A stretch of 64,000 bases of DNA from Solimonas terrae (lineage in GTDB: Bacteria; Pseudomonadota; Gammaproteobacteria; Nevskiales; Nevskiaceae), in the NCBI RefSeq assembly GCF_011067135.1, contig NZ_JAAMOW010000008.1, positions 62,001-126,000 of the forward strand, read 5' to 3'. Positions 1 to 16,229 of this stretch are shown piece by piece. Each line of letters opens with the position of its first letter. Within the stretch, counting starts at the first letter, position 1. Made by a program: the position numbers and the translations under genes. The notes beneath the pieces were generated by a model. It searched no databases and had not been told where the DNA came from. It saw only the letters and a program-made list of their open reading frames with translations.

Positions 1-2
1 TC

Positions 3-2900
<2,898 letters not shown>

Positions 2901-3038
2901 TCGGCACCGGTGGCGCGGCGCCGGTTTTGGCGCCGCCCCCCGGCAGTGGTATCTTTAGCCATCCCGTTGAAACTTTCGCCGGCTTTCGGGTCGGCGCGAG
3001 GCTTTATTTGTCCACGTCGAGAACCGGGACTCCAGAAC

Positions 3039-3515
3039 ATGAACAAGACCCCCATGACGCTGCGCGGCGCCGAACAGCTGCGCGAAGAACTCCGTCAACG
3101 CAAGAGCGAGCTGCGGCCGAAGATCATTGCCTCGATCGAGGAAGCGCGCGCGCACGGCGATCTCAAGGAAAACGCCGAATATCACGCGGCGCGCGAACAG
3201 CACGGCTTCAATGAAGGCCGTATCCAGGAAATCGAAGCCAAGCTGGGCAGCGCGCAGATCATCGATCCGACGCAGGTGGCCGCCAACGGCAAGGTGATCT
3301 TCGGCGCCACCGTCGAGCTGGCTGACGCCGACAGCGGTGCCGAGCAGACCTGGCAGATCGTCGGCGAGGACGAGGCGGACGTGAAGGCGGGCCGGATTTC
3401 CCTGAACAGCCCGATCGCCAAGGCCCTGATCGGCCGCGGCGAGGGGGATGTCACCCAGGTCGTCACGCCGCAGGGTGTGCGCGAGTTCGAAATCGTCAGC
3501 ATCCGCTACGTGTGA
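3039..3515 (+). CDS. greA: Transcription elongation factor GreA
   Basis: Binds the secondary channel of RNA polymerase and stimulates cleavage of backtracked transcripts. The protein is 158 residues, the normal family length. The N-terminal coiled coil (residues about 1-75) carries the conserved tip [14 protein letters not shown] with the acidic pair that coordinates the catalytic metal. The C-terminal FKBP-like domain ends [12 protein letters not shown] 3039 is chosen because similarity to GreA begins at [18 protein letters not shown]; the frame is open further upstream, but that part shows no family resemblance. It lies between carB and rlmE. The yhbY gene that often sits in this position in pseudomonads is absent, since only 59 bases separate greA from rlmE. 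Confidence 0.96.
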   Translation: MNKTPMTLRGAEQLREELRQRKSELRPKIIASIEEARAHGDLKENAEYHAAREQHGFNEGRIQEIEAKLGSAQIIDPTQVAANGKVIFGATVELADADSGAEQTWQIVGEDEADVKAGRISLNSPIAKALIGRGEGDVTQVVTPQGVREFEIVSIRYV

Positions 3516-3574
3516 TTCGGCGCCGCCGCGCCGCCGGGCCTTGAACGAGAAGGAATCGGCCGCAGTTAACGGCC

Positions 3575-4219
3575 ATGTCGCTTGCCAACATGACGCAGAA
3601 ACGCCGCCCCAGTTCCGCCCGCTGGCTCGCCGAGCACGAGGCGGACACCTATGTGCAGGAGGCTCGCCGCCTCGGTTTCCGCTCGCGCGCCGTTTTCAAG
3701 CTCAAGGAAATCCAGGAAAAGGACCGCATCCTGCGGCCCGGCCAGATCGTCGTCGATCTCGGTGCCGCGCCCGGTGGCTGGAGCCAGTACGCGCGGCCGG
3801 TGCTGGGCGCCAAGGGACAGCTGTTCGCACTCGACATCCTGCCGTTCGAACCGATTCCCGGTGTCGACATCATCGTCGGCGATTTTCGCGAGGACGCGGT
3901 CCTGCTGCAGCTGGAGAGCAGGATCGGCGACCAGTCGGTGGATGTCGTGCTCAGCGACATGGCGCCGAACGTCAGCGGCATCGACGTCGCCGATCAGGCC
4001 GGCAGCATCCATCTCTGCGAGCTGGCGCTGGAATTCGCCAAGGCCCATCTCAAGCCGCGCGGCACGCTGATCGTCAAGATCTTCCAGGGCGACGGGTTCG
4101 ACGCCTATCTGAAGGAAATGCGCGCGGCGTTCGAGACCGTCACGATCCGCAAACCCAAGGCCTCACGGCCGCGTTCCCGCGAAGTCTATTTGCTGGCGCG
4201 CAACTTCCGTGCGGTGTAA
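3575..4219 (+). CDS. rlmE: 23S rRNA 2'-O-methyltransferase RlmE (FtsJ/RrmJ)
   Basis: Methylates the 2'-O of U2552 in the A loop of 23S rRNA during late 50S assembly, using S-adenosylmethionine. 214 residues. The K-D-K-E catalytic tetrad is complete at K42 (AVFKLKEI), D128 (LSDMAPN), K168 (LIVKIFQG) and E203 (SREVY); each is offset by exactly four from the E. coli residues K38, D124, K164 and E199. The SAM-binding motif is VVDLGAAPGGWSQY. ATG 3575 is used; ATG 3590 is a possible alternative and would remove five residues. It precedes ftsH by 36 bases, the heat-shock pair known from E. coli, so joint transcription is likely, though no sigma-32 promoter could be picked out by eye. Confidence 0.96.
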   Translation: MSLANMTQKRRPSSARWLAEHEADTYVQEARRLGFRSRAVFKLKEIQEKDRILRPGQIVVDLGAAPGGWSQYARPVLGAKGQLFALDILPFEPIPGVDIIVGDFREDAVLLQLESRIGDQSVDVVLSDMAPNVSGIDVADQAGSIHLCELALEFAKAHLKPRGTLIVKIFQGDGFDAYLKEMRAAFETVTIRKPKASRPRSREVYLLARNFRAV

Positions 4220-4255
4220 TGTGCAATCGTCAATAAATCCGACAGGCTCCCGACG

Positions 4256-6190
<1,935 letters not shown>

Positions 6191-6193
6191 TCC

Positions 6194-6220
6194 ACAAGGC
6201 CGGCCCCGCGCCGGCCTTGT
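6194..6220 (+). terminator. Hairpin between ftsH and folP (weak terminator or attenuator)
   Basis: Perfect 11-bp inverted repeat ACAAGGCCGGC / GCCGGCCTTGT around a 5-base loop, starting three bases after the ftsH stop. It is followed by CGTTTC rather than a long T run, so it probably attenuates or stabilises the transcript more than it terminates. Confidence 0.5.
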
Positions 6221-6268
6221 CGTTTCACGCCGTCCCCGTTTTCGCGTTGTCCCGCCACGTCGCCCACC

Positions 6269-7108
6269 ATGCAGCTGAAATTGCCGCAGCGTATTCTGTC
6301 GCTTGATGCGCCGCTGGTGATGGGCATCGTCAACTGCACGCCCGATTCTTTCTCCGGCGACGGTCACGGCGCCGATCCGGACGCGGCGTTGATGCAGGCG
6401 CGCCAGATGATTGCCGACGGTGCCGCGATCATCGACATCGGAGGCGAGTCGACGCGACCCGGTGCGGTGGCGGTCGGCGAGACCGAGGAGATAGCGCGCG
6501 TGGTGCCGTTGATCGCCGCCCTGCGCCGCGAATCGCAGGTCGTGATCTCGGTCGACACCATGAAACCGGCGGTGATGCGCGCGGCCTGCGCAGCCGGCGC
6601 GGAAATGATCAACGACGTCTCGGCGCTGCAGGCGGACGGCGCACTGGACGCCGCCCGCGAGGCCGGCGCCGCTGTCTGCCTGATGCACATGCAAGGCCGG
6701 CCCGGGACCATGCAGCGCGCACCGCACTACGACGACGTGACGCGCGAAGTCGCGGCCTTTCTGGCCGCGCGGATCGCGGCCTGCGAAGCCGCGGGAATCG
6801 ACCGCCGCCACCTTTGCATCGATCCCGGCATCGGTTTCGGCAAGCGGCTCGATCACAATCTCGATCTGCTGCGTGCGCTGGGCCCCCTTCAGGCGCTGGC
6901 CTGTCCGCTGCTGCTTGGTATTTCGCGCAAATCGCTGTTCGGCGAACTGCTCGGGCGGCCAGCGAACGAACGCCTGCCCGGCACACTGGCCGCCACGGCC
7001 ATTGCCGTCTGGCAAGGGGTCGCTATAGTGCGCACCCACGACGTCAGGGCAACGGCCGATGCAGTTCGCGTCGCGCAGGCCCTGCGCATCAATCAGGGGA
7101 TGGCGTGA
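6269..7108 (+). CDS. folP: Dihydropteroate synthase
   Basis: Condenses 7,8-dihydropterin pyrophosphate with p-aminobenzoate in folate synthesis; the sulfonamide target. 279 residues, a TIM barrel of normal length. Visible signatures are MGIVNCTPDSFSGDG near the N-terminus, IIDIGGESTRPGA, the ISVDTMKP strand, CLMHMQGRPGTMQ and the pterin-binding LLGISRKSLFG. The first loop reads NCTPDSFSGDG where NVTPDSFSDGG is common, a mild variation. The start at ATG 6269 fits the family. Its stop overlaps the GTG start of glmM by four bases (GTGA), so the two are translationally coupled, in the ftsH-folP-glmM order conserved across gammaproteobacteria. Confidence 0.95.
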   Translation: MQLKLPQRILSLDAPLVMGIVNCTPDSFSGDGHGADPDAALMQARQMIADGAAIIDIGGESTRPGAVAVGETEEIARVVPLIAALRRESQVVISVDTMKPAVMRAACAAGAEMINDVSALQADGALDAAREAGAAVCLMHMQGRPGTMQRAPHYDDVTREVAAFLAARIAACEAAGIDRRHLCIDPGIGFGKRLDHNLDLLRALGPLQALACPLLLGISRKSLFGELLGRPANERLPGTLAATAIAVWQGVAIVRTHDVRATADAVRVAQALRINQGMA

Positions 7109-8445
7109 GTCGGCAGTATTTCGGAACCGATGGAGTGCGTGGACGGGTCGGGCAGTCGCCGATGACGCCCGAATTCGCGCTCAAGCTGGGTTGGGCGGCG
7201 GGCCGCGTGTTCGGTCGCGGTCTGCCGGGCGCGCGCGTCGTCGTCGGCAAGGACACACGGCGCTCGGGCTACATGTTCGAATCGGCGCTTGAAGCCGGCT
7301 TTGCCGCCGCCGGCGTCGAAACCGATCTGCTCGGGCCCTTGCCGACGCCGGGCGTCGCGTATCTCACGCGCGCGCTGCGGGCGCAGGCCGGGGTGGTGAT
7401 TTCGGCCTCGCACAATCCGCACCACGACAATGGCGTGAAGTTCTTCGGGCCGGACGGCCGCAAGCTCAGCGACGAGATCGAACTCGAGATCGAACGACTG
7501 ATCGATGCGCCGCTGGAGTGCGTGGCACCGGACCAGCTCGGCCGCGCCAAGCGCATCGACGATGCGGCCGGCCGCTACATCGAATTCTGCAAGGGCACGT
7601 TCGGCGAGAAGAATCTGCACGGTCTGAAACTGGTACTCGATTGCGCCAACGGCGCGGCGTATCGCGTCGGCCCGGCGGTCTTCGAGGAACTGGGTGCCGA
7701 CGTCACGGTCATCGGCAATCATCCGAACGGCCTCAATATCAATGCCGCTTGCGGGTCCACGCATCTCGATGCGCTGAAGGCAGCGGTGTTGCGCAGCGGC
7801 GCGGCACTCGGTATCGCGCTCGACGGCGACGCCGATCGTTGCCTGATGGTCGACGAACGCGGCGAGCCGATCGACGGCGACCAGATTCTCTACGTGATCG
7901 CGCAGTGGCGACAGGCCAACGGCGAACTGCGCGGGCCGGTGGTCGGCACGCAGATGTCCAACCTCGGCGTCGAACGCGCGTTCGATGCGCTCGGCATTGC
8001 CTTCCAGCGCGCGCAGGTCGGTGATCGTCATGTGATGGAAATGCTGCAGGCCAGTGGCGGCATGCTGGGCGGCGAGGGCTCCGGCCACATCATCTGTCTC
8101 GACAAGACGACGACCGGCGACGGTCTGGTCAGCGCGTTGCAGGTACTGGCCGCGCTTCGCGCGCAAGGCAAGAGTCTTCCCGAAATGCTGTCCGGTCTGC
8201 GCTTGTTTCCGCAGGTGCTGATCAATGTGCCGGTGCAGGCGCGGGCGGCCGACATCCTCGCCCGATCGAGCGTCCTGGCTGCGCAGGACGAAGCGCGGGT
8301 GCGTCTCGGACGGCGCGGCCGCGTGCTGCTGCGGGCATCCGGGACCGAGCCCTTGATTCGTGTCATGGTCGAGGCTGATGACATGGCGCTGACGCAGGCT
8401 GTTGCAGAGTCGCTCGCGGCTGCCGTCCGCGGAACCGCTGACTGA
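7105..8445 (+). CDS. glmM: Phosphoglucosamine mutase
   Basis: Converts glucosamine-6-phosphate to glucosamine-1-phosphate on the way to UDP-GlcNAc for peptidoglycan and LPS. 446 residues from GTG 7105 (E. coli 445). The catalytic phosphoserine is S102 in VVISASHNPHHDNG, the same position as in E. coli; the Mg loop is LDGDADRCL, the sugar-binding loop GEGSGHII, and the phosphate-binding loop RASGTEPLIRVM. The GTG start is chosen because SRQYFGTDGVRG begins there and because it overlaps the folP stop (GTGA). tpiA follows after 48 bases. Confidence 0.96.
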   Translation: MSRQYFGTDGVRGRVGQSPMTPEFALKLGWAAGRVFGRGLPGARVVVGKDTRRSGYMFESALEAGFAAAGVETDLLGPLPTPGVAYLTRALRAQAGVVISASHNPHHDNGVKFFGPDGRKLSDEIELEIERLIDAPLECVAPDQLGRAKRIDDAAGRYIEFCKGTFGEKNLHGLKLVLDCANGAAYRVGPAVFEELGADVTVIGNHPNGLNINAACGSTHLDALKAAVLRSGAALGIALDGDADRCLMVDERGEPIDGDQILYVIAQWRQANGELRGPVVGTQMSNLGVERAFDALGIAFQRAQVGDRHVMEMLQASGGMLGGEGSGHIICLDKTTTGDGLVSALQVLAALRAQGKSLPEMLSGLRLFPQVLINVPVQARAADILARSSVLAAQDEARVRLGRRGRVLLRASGTEPLIRVMVEADDMALTQAVAESLAAAVRGTAD

Positions 8446-8493
8446 GATCAGTCTGTCTTTTTATCGAAGCGAAACGAGAAACGGAGCAAGAAG

Positions 8494-9264
8494 ATGGCGC
8501 GTCGCAAGCTGGTCGCGGGTAACTGGAAGATGAACGGTGCGCGTGATGCAAACGCCGCGCTCGTACATGACATCACTTTCGATTCCAAGCGCTTCCCCGG
8601 GATCGACATCGTCATCTGTCCGCCGGCCGTGTACATCGAATCGGTGGCCGCGGCGCTCAGCGGCAGCAGCGTCCAGCTCGGCGGGCAGACGCTCTGCGAG
8701 CAGGAAAAGCCCGGTGCGTTCACCGGCGAGATCCACGGGGGCATGCTCAAGGATGTCGGCTGCTCGCACGTCATCGTCGGTCATTCCGAGCGCCGTGCCC
8801 TGTATGGCGAAAGCGATGCACTGGTGGCGCAGAAATTCATCACTGCCCAGACCTGCGGTTTGCAGCCGATACTCTGCCTGGGCGAAACGCTCGCGGAGCG
8901 TGAGTCGAATCAGACCGAGACAGTGCTCGCGCGTCAGCTCGCGGCGGTGCTCGACGCCGCCGGCATCCAGGCGTTCAAATCGGCGATCGTCGCCTACGAG
9001 CCGGTGTGGGCGATCGGCACCGGGCGCACCGCCAGCGGCGAGCAGGCGCAGGCGGCCCACGCATTTATTCGTGGTCAGCTCGCCCGGGCGAATGCTAAAA
9101 TCGCAAATTCAACCCGCATTCTTTACGGTGGCAGCGTCAAGGCCGACAACGCCGAGTCGCTGTTCGCCAATGCCGATGTCGATGGCGGCCTGATCGGCGG
9201 CGCATCCCTGAAGGCGGCGGAATTTCTCGCGATCTGTGCAGCCGCACAGACGCTGTGTCAGTGA
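8494..9264 (+). CDS. tpiA: Triosephosphate isomerase
   Basis: Interconverts dihydroxyacetone phosphate and glyceraldehyde-3-phosphate. 256 residues. Active-site motifs are intact: GNWKMNG (Asn and Lys), IVGHSERR (catalytic His), AYEPVWAIGTG (catalytic Glu) and the phosphate-binding YGGSVKADN and GLIGGASLK. ATG 8494 is preceded by a good ribosome binding site (GGAG at about 8482). Position between glmM and secG is as in Pseudomonas; E. coli has tpiA elsewhere. secG starts eight bases after its stop. Confidence 0.97.
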   Translation: MARRKLVAGNWKMNGARDANAALVHDITFDSKRFPGIDIVICPPAVYIESVAAALSGSSVQLGGQTLCEQEKPGAFTGEIHGGMLKDVGCSHVIVGHSERRALYGESDALVAQKFITAQTCGLQPILCLGETLAERESNQTETVLARQLAAVLDAAGIQAFKSAIVAYEPVWAIGTGRTASGEQAQAAHAFIRGQLARANAKIANSTRILYGGSVKADNAESLFANADVDGGLIGGASLKAAEFLAICAAAQTLCQ

Positions 9265-9271
9265 GTCGAGC

Positions 9272-9640
9272 ATGTATACGATTTTGGTGATTGTGCAGGT
9301 CCTGGTGGCGGTGTCGCTGGTTGGTCTGATCCTGATTCAGCACGGCAAGGGCGCCGACGCCGGTGCGGCGTTCGGCAGCGGGGCGTCCGGCACGGTGTTC
9401 GGTTCGCGCGGGTCGGCAAACTTCCTTTCGCGGTCGACGGCGTGGCTGGCAACGGTGTTCTTCGTCGTCAGTCTGGCGCTGGCCTATCTGGTGCATGGAC
9501 AGCGCAGCGCCAGTGATTCGGTGGTCGATCGGGCTGCCGCAGCGGCGCCCGCGCCGGTGGTGCCGGCCGAAACCAACCCGGCGCCGGCAAGCAGCGCATT
9601 GCCCGCTGAAGAAAAGAAGGCGCCGGCCGTTCCGGAGTAG
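9272..9640 (+). CDS. secG: Protein translocase subunit SecG
   Basis: Small inner-membrane subunit of the SecYEG channel. 122 residues from ATG 9272, where MYTILVIVQVLVAVSLVGL (first membrane helix) begins. The conserved cytoplasmic loop QHGKGADAGAAFGSGASG follows, then the second helix near residues 55-73. The tail from residue 80 is Ala/Pro-rich and poorly conserved in the family. It lies directly upstream of the two tRNA genes, a conserved secG-leuU-like arrangement. The open frame extends upstream into tpiA, but translation from there would add a non-homologous stretch. Confidence 0.95.
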   Translation: MYTILVIVQVLVAVSLVGLILIQHGKGADAGAAFGSGASGTVFGSRGSANFLSRSTAWLATVFFVVSLALAYLVHGQRSASDSVVDRAAAAAPAPVVPAETNPAPASSALPAEEKKAPAVPE

Positions 9641-9668
9641 AGACAAATCGATAACGAGGCGCTAGAAT
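9640..9668 (+). promoter_or_regulatory. Candidate promoter for tRNA-Leu
   Basis: GAGACA (9640-9645), 17-base spacer, TAGAAT (9663-9668). Predicted start near 9675, about 20 bases before the mature tRNA. It overlaps the end of secG. Confidence 0.5.
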
Positions 9669-9695
9669 TCGCGCCCCGTTGCGGTCCCCCCGAAT

Positions 9696-9780
9696 GCCCA
9701 CGTGGTGGAATTGGTAGACACACTACCTTGAGGTGGTAGCGGCGAAAGTCATGGGAGTTCGAGTCTCTCCGTGGGCACCA
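9696..9780 (+). tRNA. tRNA-Leu(GAG)
   Basis: 85 bases including an encoded CCA. The acceptor stem GCCCACG/CGTGGGC pairs fully. D loop, anticodon stem CTACC/GGTAG with anticodon GAG at 9730-9732, a long type-II variable arm and the T loop TTCGAGT are all present. It closely resembles E. coli leuU, which is also next to secG. Confidence 0.97.
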
Positions 9781-9864
9781 AATGAGGCGGGAGCTGCAAG
9801 CTGATTTTGGAATTGAAGAACTGGAACGAAGCCGGTTTTTCAATGCAGCAAGTAGCAAGGATGG

Positions 9865-9893
9865 TTGCGGATATGCGCCTGATTTGCTATAGT
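9865..9893 (+). promoter_or_regulatory. Promoter for initiator tRNA
   Basis: TTGCGG (9865-9870), exactly 17 bases, TATAGT (9888-9893) in an AT-rich patch. Predicted start near 9900, eight bases before the tRNA. Confidence 0.7.
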
Positions 9894-9907
9894 TTTTGCT
9901 TACCCGG

Positions 9908-9984
<77 letters not shown>

Positions 9985-9997
9985 ATATGTTGGCTTG

Positions 9998-10024
9998 AAA
10001 AAGGCCCCTTCGTGGGCCTTTTTT
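9998..10024 (+). terminator. Rho-independent terminator after tRNA-fMet
   Basis: AAAGGCCC / GGGCCTTT-type stem (core AAGGCCC 10001-10007, GGGCCTT 10014-10020), 6-base loop, then T6. It separates the tRNA from rimP, though read-through into the operon is possible as in E. coli. Confidence 0.85.
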
Positions 10025-10076
10025 GTTGGATTTTTTTGGACCTTGCGGTATCGGAAGTTTTGTTTTTGGAGTGTGC

Positions 10077-10541
10077 ATGGCGTCCGTCCAGGAGCGTCTG
10101 GAGCAAATGCTGGAGCCGGTGATCGCGAGCCTCGGCTACGAATTGCTGCTGCTCGAATACAGCCCCAGCCCGAAGAACGCGATGCTGCGTCTTTACATCG
10201 ACGCGGCCGCCGGCATCACGCTCGACGATTGTGAGCGCGTCAGCAAGGAAGTTGCGGGTGTGCTCGATGTCGAAGATCCGATCCGCAGTGCGTACCGTCT
10301 TGAAGTGTCGTCGCCGGGCCTCGATCGGCCGCTGGTGAAACCGGCGCATTTCCAGCGTTTCATCGGTCAGCAGGCGCGCGTGCAGTTGATGGCGCCGCTC
10401 AATGGCCGGCGCCGTTTCATTGGCGCGATTGTCGGTGCGGACGAGGATGTCGTGCGCATCGAAACTGAAGAAGGTGTTGCCGAAATTCCGCTGGCCGAGA
10501 TCGACAGGGCACGGCTGGTTCCGGATTACGATCAGGAGTGA
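10077..10541 (+). CDS. rimP: Ribosome maturation factor RimP
   Basis: Cytoplasmic factor needed for 30S subunit maturation. 154 residues from ATG 10077, where MASVQERLEQMLEPVIASLGYEL begins and a GGAG stands six bases upstream; an ATG-like extension to 10023 would run through the terminator tail. The N-terminal domain contains LRLYIDAAAGITLDDCERVS and YRLEVSSPGLDRPL, followed by the small C-terminal SH3-like barrel (GEIVGADEDVV-like region ending RARLVPDY). It is the first gene of rimP-nusA-infB-rbfA-truB-rpsO-pnp, a transcription-translation operon conserved in proteobacteria. Confidence 0.95.
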   Translation: MASVQERLEQMLEPVIASLGYELLLLEYSPSPKNAMLRLYIDAAAGITLDDCERVSKEVAGVLDVEDPIRSAYRLEVSSPGLDRPLVKPAHFQRFIGQQARVQLMAPLNGRRRFIGAIVGADEDVVRIETEEGVAEIPLAEIDRARLVPDYDQE

Positions 10542-10549
10542 AGCTAGGC

Positions 10550-12040
10550 ATGAACAAGAACATCCTGCTGATGGTCGACGTCGTTTCCAACGAAAAAGGC
10601 GTCGAGAAAGAGCTGATCTTCGAGGCGCTTGAAGCGGCCTTGGCGTCCGCCGCGAAGGAGCAGTACGGCGACGAGTCGGAACTGCGCGTGGCGATCGATC
10701 GCGAAACCGGCGAATACGAGACGTTCCGGCGCTGGACCGTGCTTGAGGACGACAGCGAGGATTTCGAATTTCCGGAGCGCCAGATCAAACTGTCGTATGC
10801 CGGCAAGGAACAGGAAGGCGCTGTCGCCGGCGACGTCATCGAGCGCAAGGTCGATTCCGTCGATTTCGGTCGCATCGGCGCGCAGAAGGCCAAGCAGGTC
10901 ATCGTCCAGAAAGTGCGCGAAGCCGAGCGTGCGCAGATCGTCGAGGCCTACCAGGATCGCGTGGGCGAGTTGATCTCCGGCCAGGTCAAGCGCCTCGAGC
11001 GCGGCAGCGTGATCGTCGATCTCGGCGGCAACGCCGAAGCGATCATCCTGCGCGACCATCTGATTCCGCGCGAGCCGGTCCGCCCCAGCGATCGCATCCG
11101 TGGCTATCTTTATGAAGTCAGCCCGCAGGTTCGCGGCCCGCAGCTGTTCCTGACGCGCACGTCGCCGGAGTACCTGATGGAGCTGTTCAAGCTCGAGGTA
11201 CCGGAGATCGCGCAGGGGCTGATCGAACTCAAGGGTGCGGCTCGCGACCCGGGTCTGCGCGCGAAGATCGCGGTGCAGGCCAAGGACAAGCGCATCGATC
11301 CGGTCGGTGCCTGCGTCGGCATGCGCGGTTCGCGCGTGCAGAGTGTTTCCAACGAACTCGCCGGCGAGCGCGTCGATATCGTGCCCTGGGACGAGAACAT
11401 CGCGCAGTTCGTGATCAATGCGATGGCGCCGGCCGAAGTCGAGACCGTGGTCGTCGACGAGGAAGCGCATGCGATGACGATCGGCGTGTCCGAGGAGAAG
11501 CTCGCACAGGCGATCGGTCGCGGCGGCCAGAATGTGCGCCTGGCGTCGGAGCTGACCGGCTGGGTGCTCAATGTCATGACGACCGCCGATGCGGAGTCGA
11601 AGAAGGACGAGGAGAACCAGTCGGTGCTGGAGATGTTCATGGAACATCTCGACGTTGACGCCGAAGTCGCCGGCGTGCTGGTCCAGGAAGGCTTCACGAC
11701 CCTGGAAGAAGTCGCCTACGTGCCGGCCCAGGAAATGACCGAGATCGAGGAGTTCGACGAGCAGATCGTCGAGGAGCTCCGCAACCGTGCGCGCGACGTG
11801 CTGCTGACCAAGGCGATCGCCAAGGCCGAACAGCGCGCCCATGCGCAACCGGCCGAGGATCTGCTCGCGGTCGACGGAATGGATGAAGACACGGCCTACC
11901 AGCTTGCCGAAGCGGGATATGCCACGTGCGAGGCGCTTGCCGATCTCGCGACCGACGAATTGCTCGAATCTCTGCCGGATTTTGGCGAGGAGCGCGCATC
12001 GAAACTGATCATGTCGGCGCGCGCCAAAGCCTACGCGTGA
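10550..12040 (+). CDS. nusA: Transcription termination/antitermination protein NusA
   Basis: Binds RNA polymerase and nascent RNA, modulating pausing, termination and rRNA antitermination. 496 residues. Order of domains: N-terminal polymerase-binding domain (1-125), S1 domain (about 133-200, [20 protein letters not shown]), two KH domains with [13 protein letters not shown] and [13 protein letters not shown], and two C-terminal acidic helix-hairpin repeats (about 365-420 and 440-490). ATG 10550 ([12 protein letters not shown]) matches the family start and has AGGAG at 10534-10538; a GTG at 10538 overlapping the rimP stop is a less likely start. Spacing suggests coupling to rimP. Confidence 0.97.
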   Translation: MNKNILLMVDVVSNEKGVEKELIFEALEAALASAAKEQYGDESELRVAIDRETGEYETFRRWTVLEDDSEDFEFPERQIKLSYAGKEQEGAVAGDVIERKVDSVDFGRIGAQKAKQVIVQKVREAERAQIVEAYQDRVGELISGQVKRLERGSVIVDLGGNAEAIILRDHLIPREPVRPSDRIRGYLYEVSPQVRGPQLFLTRTSPEYLMELFKLEVPEIAQGLIELKGAARDPGLRAKIAVQAKDKRIDPVGACVGMRGSRVQSVSNELAGERVDIVPWDENIAQFVINAMAPAEVETVVVDEEAHAMTIGVSEEKLAQAIGRGGQNVRLASELTGWVLNVMTTADAESKKDEENQSVLEMFMEHLDVDAEVAGVLVQEGFTTLEEVAYVPAQEMTEIEEFDEQIVEELRNRARDVLLTKAIAKAEQRAHAQPAEDLLAVDGMDEDTAYQLAEAGYATCEALADLATDELLESLPDFGEERASKLIMSARAKAYA

Positions 12041-12080
12041 GATTGACTCAGGAATCTGGGCTCGCGCCCGGGGAGTACGG

Positions 12081-14774
<2,694 letters not shown>

Positions 14775-14778
14775 GTGA

Positions 14779-14805
14779 TCGGGCCGGGTGTCGAACCCGG
14801 CCCGA
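14779..14805 (+). promoter_or_regulatory. Perfect hairpin between infB and rbfA
   Basis: TCGGGCCGGGT / ACCCGGCCCGA, 11 perfect base pairs, 5-base loop, four bases after the infB stop and ending nine bases before the rbfA ATG. No T run follows, so it is not a standard terminator. It occupies the position where a ribosome binding site for rbfA would be expected. Confidence 0.55.
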
Positions 14806-14813
14806 CGACCCCC

Positions 14814-15215
14814 ATGAGAGAGTATCCCCGCACGCTACGCATCAACACGCAATTGCAGGGCGAGCTTTCGACGCTGATTCGCGGCGAACTCTCCGACCCG
14901 CGCGTGCTCGGCGTCACCATCACCAAGGTCGACGTCTCGCCGGATCTGCGCAATGCGCGGATCAGCGTCAGTCTGCTCGGCAGCGACGAACAGCTGAAGG
15001 ATGCGCTCAAGGGCCTGAATCACGCGGCTGGCAAATTGCGTTACGAGCTCGGCGAGCGCCTGCGCCTGCGTCACGTGCCGCAGCTGCACTTTGCTGCCGA
15101 TACCGCCTTGCGCGAGGGTGATCGCATCAGCGCGTTGATCCGGGCGGCCGTGCGCAGCGACGACAACGGTGAGGGCGACAGCCCCGGGCACCGTGACGAG
15201 TCATCGGAAACCTGA
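14814..15215 (+). CDS. rbfA: 30S ribosome-binding factor RbfA
   Basis: Single KH-domain protein that binds helix 1 of 16S rRNA during 30S assembly and cold adaptation. 133 residues from ATG 14814 (MREYPRTLRINTQLQGELS); an upstream GTG directly behind the infB stop would encode the hairpin and shows no similarity. Family signatures are LIRGELSDPRVLGVTITKVD and LRLRHVPQLHFAADTALREG. The C-terminus is acidic and polar. No Shine-Dalgarno is visible because of the hairpin, so translation may depend on ribosomes terminating at infB. truB follows six bases after the stop. Confidence 0.93.
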   Translation: MREYPRTLRINTQLQGELSTLIRGELSDPRVLGVTITKVDVSPDLRNARISVSLLGSDEQLKDALKGLNHAAGKLRYELGERLRLRHVPQLHFAADTALREGDRISALIRAAVRSDDNGEGDSPGHRDESSET

Positions 15216-15221
15216 CGGCGG

Positions 15222-16142
15222 ATGGCAGTTTCGCCACGGCCCCCACGCCGCAAGCTCGATGGCATTCTGCTGCTCGACAAGCCGCTCGGCCTGAGTTCGA
15301 ACGACGCCTTGCAGAAAGCCAAACGCCTGTTCAATGCCGACAAGGCCGGCCACACCGGCAGCCTTGATCCGCTGGCGACCGGCATGCTGCCGATCTGCTT
15401 CGGCGAGGCGACCAAGCTGAGCGCCGTACTGCTCGAATCCGACAAGGAATACCGGGCGCAGGTCCGGCTGGGCGAGCAGACCAGCACCGGCGATGCCGAA
15501 GGCGACGTCATCGCCCGGTCCGATCCCTCGCTGCTGTCGAAGGCAGAGCTGGAGTCGGCGTTGCGCAGTTTTCTCGGCGTGCAGCAGCAGGTGCCACCGA
15601 TGTACTCGGCGCTCAAGCGCGATGGTCGGCCGCTGTACGAGTTGGCGCGTGAGGGCCAGACCGTGGTGCGCGAGGCGCGCGAGGTGATGCTCAGCGAGCT
15701 TGAACTCCTGGAGTTCGGGGGCAACGGCTTCGCGATGCGGGTGCGCTGCTCGAAGGGCACGTATATCCGCACGCTGGCCGAGGACATCTGCGCTGCTGCG
15801 GGGCAACGCGGGCACCTGATCGGCTTGCGGCGTACGGCGGTGACACCGTTCGGCGACCGGACGCCGGTCAGCCTGGAGCAGCTGCAGGCGCTGTCCGGCG
15901 ACTTCACGGCGCTGGATCGCCTGCTCCTGAGTCCGGGCCAGGCGCTTGCGCACTGGCCGCGGGTGGTCCTCGACGAGGCACAGGCGGCTGCGTTCCGGCA
16001 TGGTCGCGCCATCCGTCTGCCCGGCCTTGTCGAGCACACGCGCCTGGCCGTCAACGGACCGGACGGCGAGCTGCTGGGCATCGCCCGGGGCGATGGCGAT
16101 GGCTGCTTGAAGCCGCAACGCTGTCTGCTCACAAGGACATGA
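15222..16142 (+). CDS. truB: tRNA pseudouridine(55) synthase TruB
   Basis: Forms pseudouridine 55 in the T loop of tRNAs. 306 residues. The start region GILLLDKPLGLSSNDALQ is the family hallmark, and the catalytic Asp lies in GHTGSLDPLATGMLPI. The RNA-binding CSKGTYIRTLAEDI motif and a C-terminal PUA-like domain (about 245-306) follow. ATG 15222 is close behind rbfA. Its end is followed by an AT-rich patch that carries a promoter candidate for rpsO. Confidence 0.95.
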   Translation: MAVSPRPPRRKLDGILLLDKPLGLSSNDALQKAKRLFNADKAGHTGSLDPLATGMLPICFGEATKLSAVLLESDKEYRAQVRLGEQTSTGDAEGDVIARSDPSLLSKAELESALRSFLGVQQQVPPMYSALKRDGRPLYELAREGQTVVREAREVMLSELELLEFGGNGFAMRVRCSKGTYIRTLAEDICAAAGQRGHLIGLRRTAVTPFGDRTPVSLEQLQALSGDFTALDRLLLSPGQALAHWPRVVLDEAQAAAFRHGRAIRLPGLVEHTRLAVNGPDGELLGIARGDGDGCLKPQRCLLTRT

Positions 16143-16154
16143 AGACGCTTTAAC

Positions 16155-16184
16155 TTGTGAGAAAGCCGTAGAAAAAGTTAATAT
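16155..16184 (+). promoter_or_regulatory. Candidate rpsO promoter
   Basis: TTGTGA (16155-16160), 18-base spacer, TAATAT (16179-16184), in an AT-rich stretch that stands out in this GC-rich sequence. It would give a leader of about 40 bases before rpsO, matching the separate rpsO promoter known in E. coli. Confidence 0.6.
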
Positions 16185-16229
16185 ATTGGACTTTGTAGCG
16201 ATCAAAGAATTAGTTCGGAGCTGAAGGCA

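Noticed and set aside
2905-2940. Imperfect hairpin after carB (ACCGG...CCGGT then TTT)
   Set aside because: Stem too short and irregular to call a terminator.
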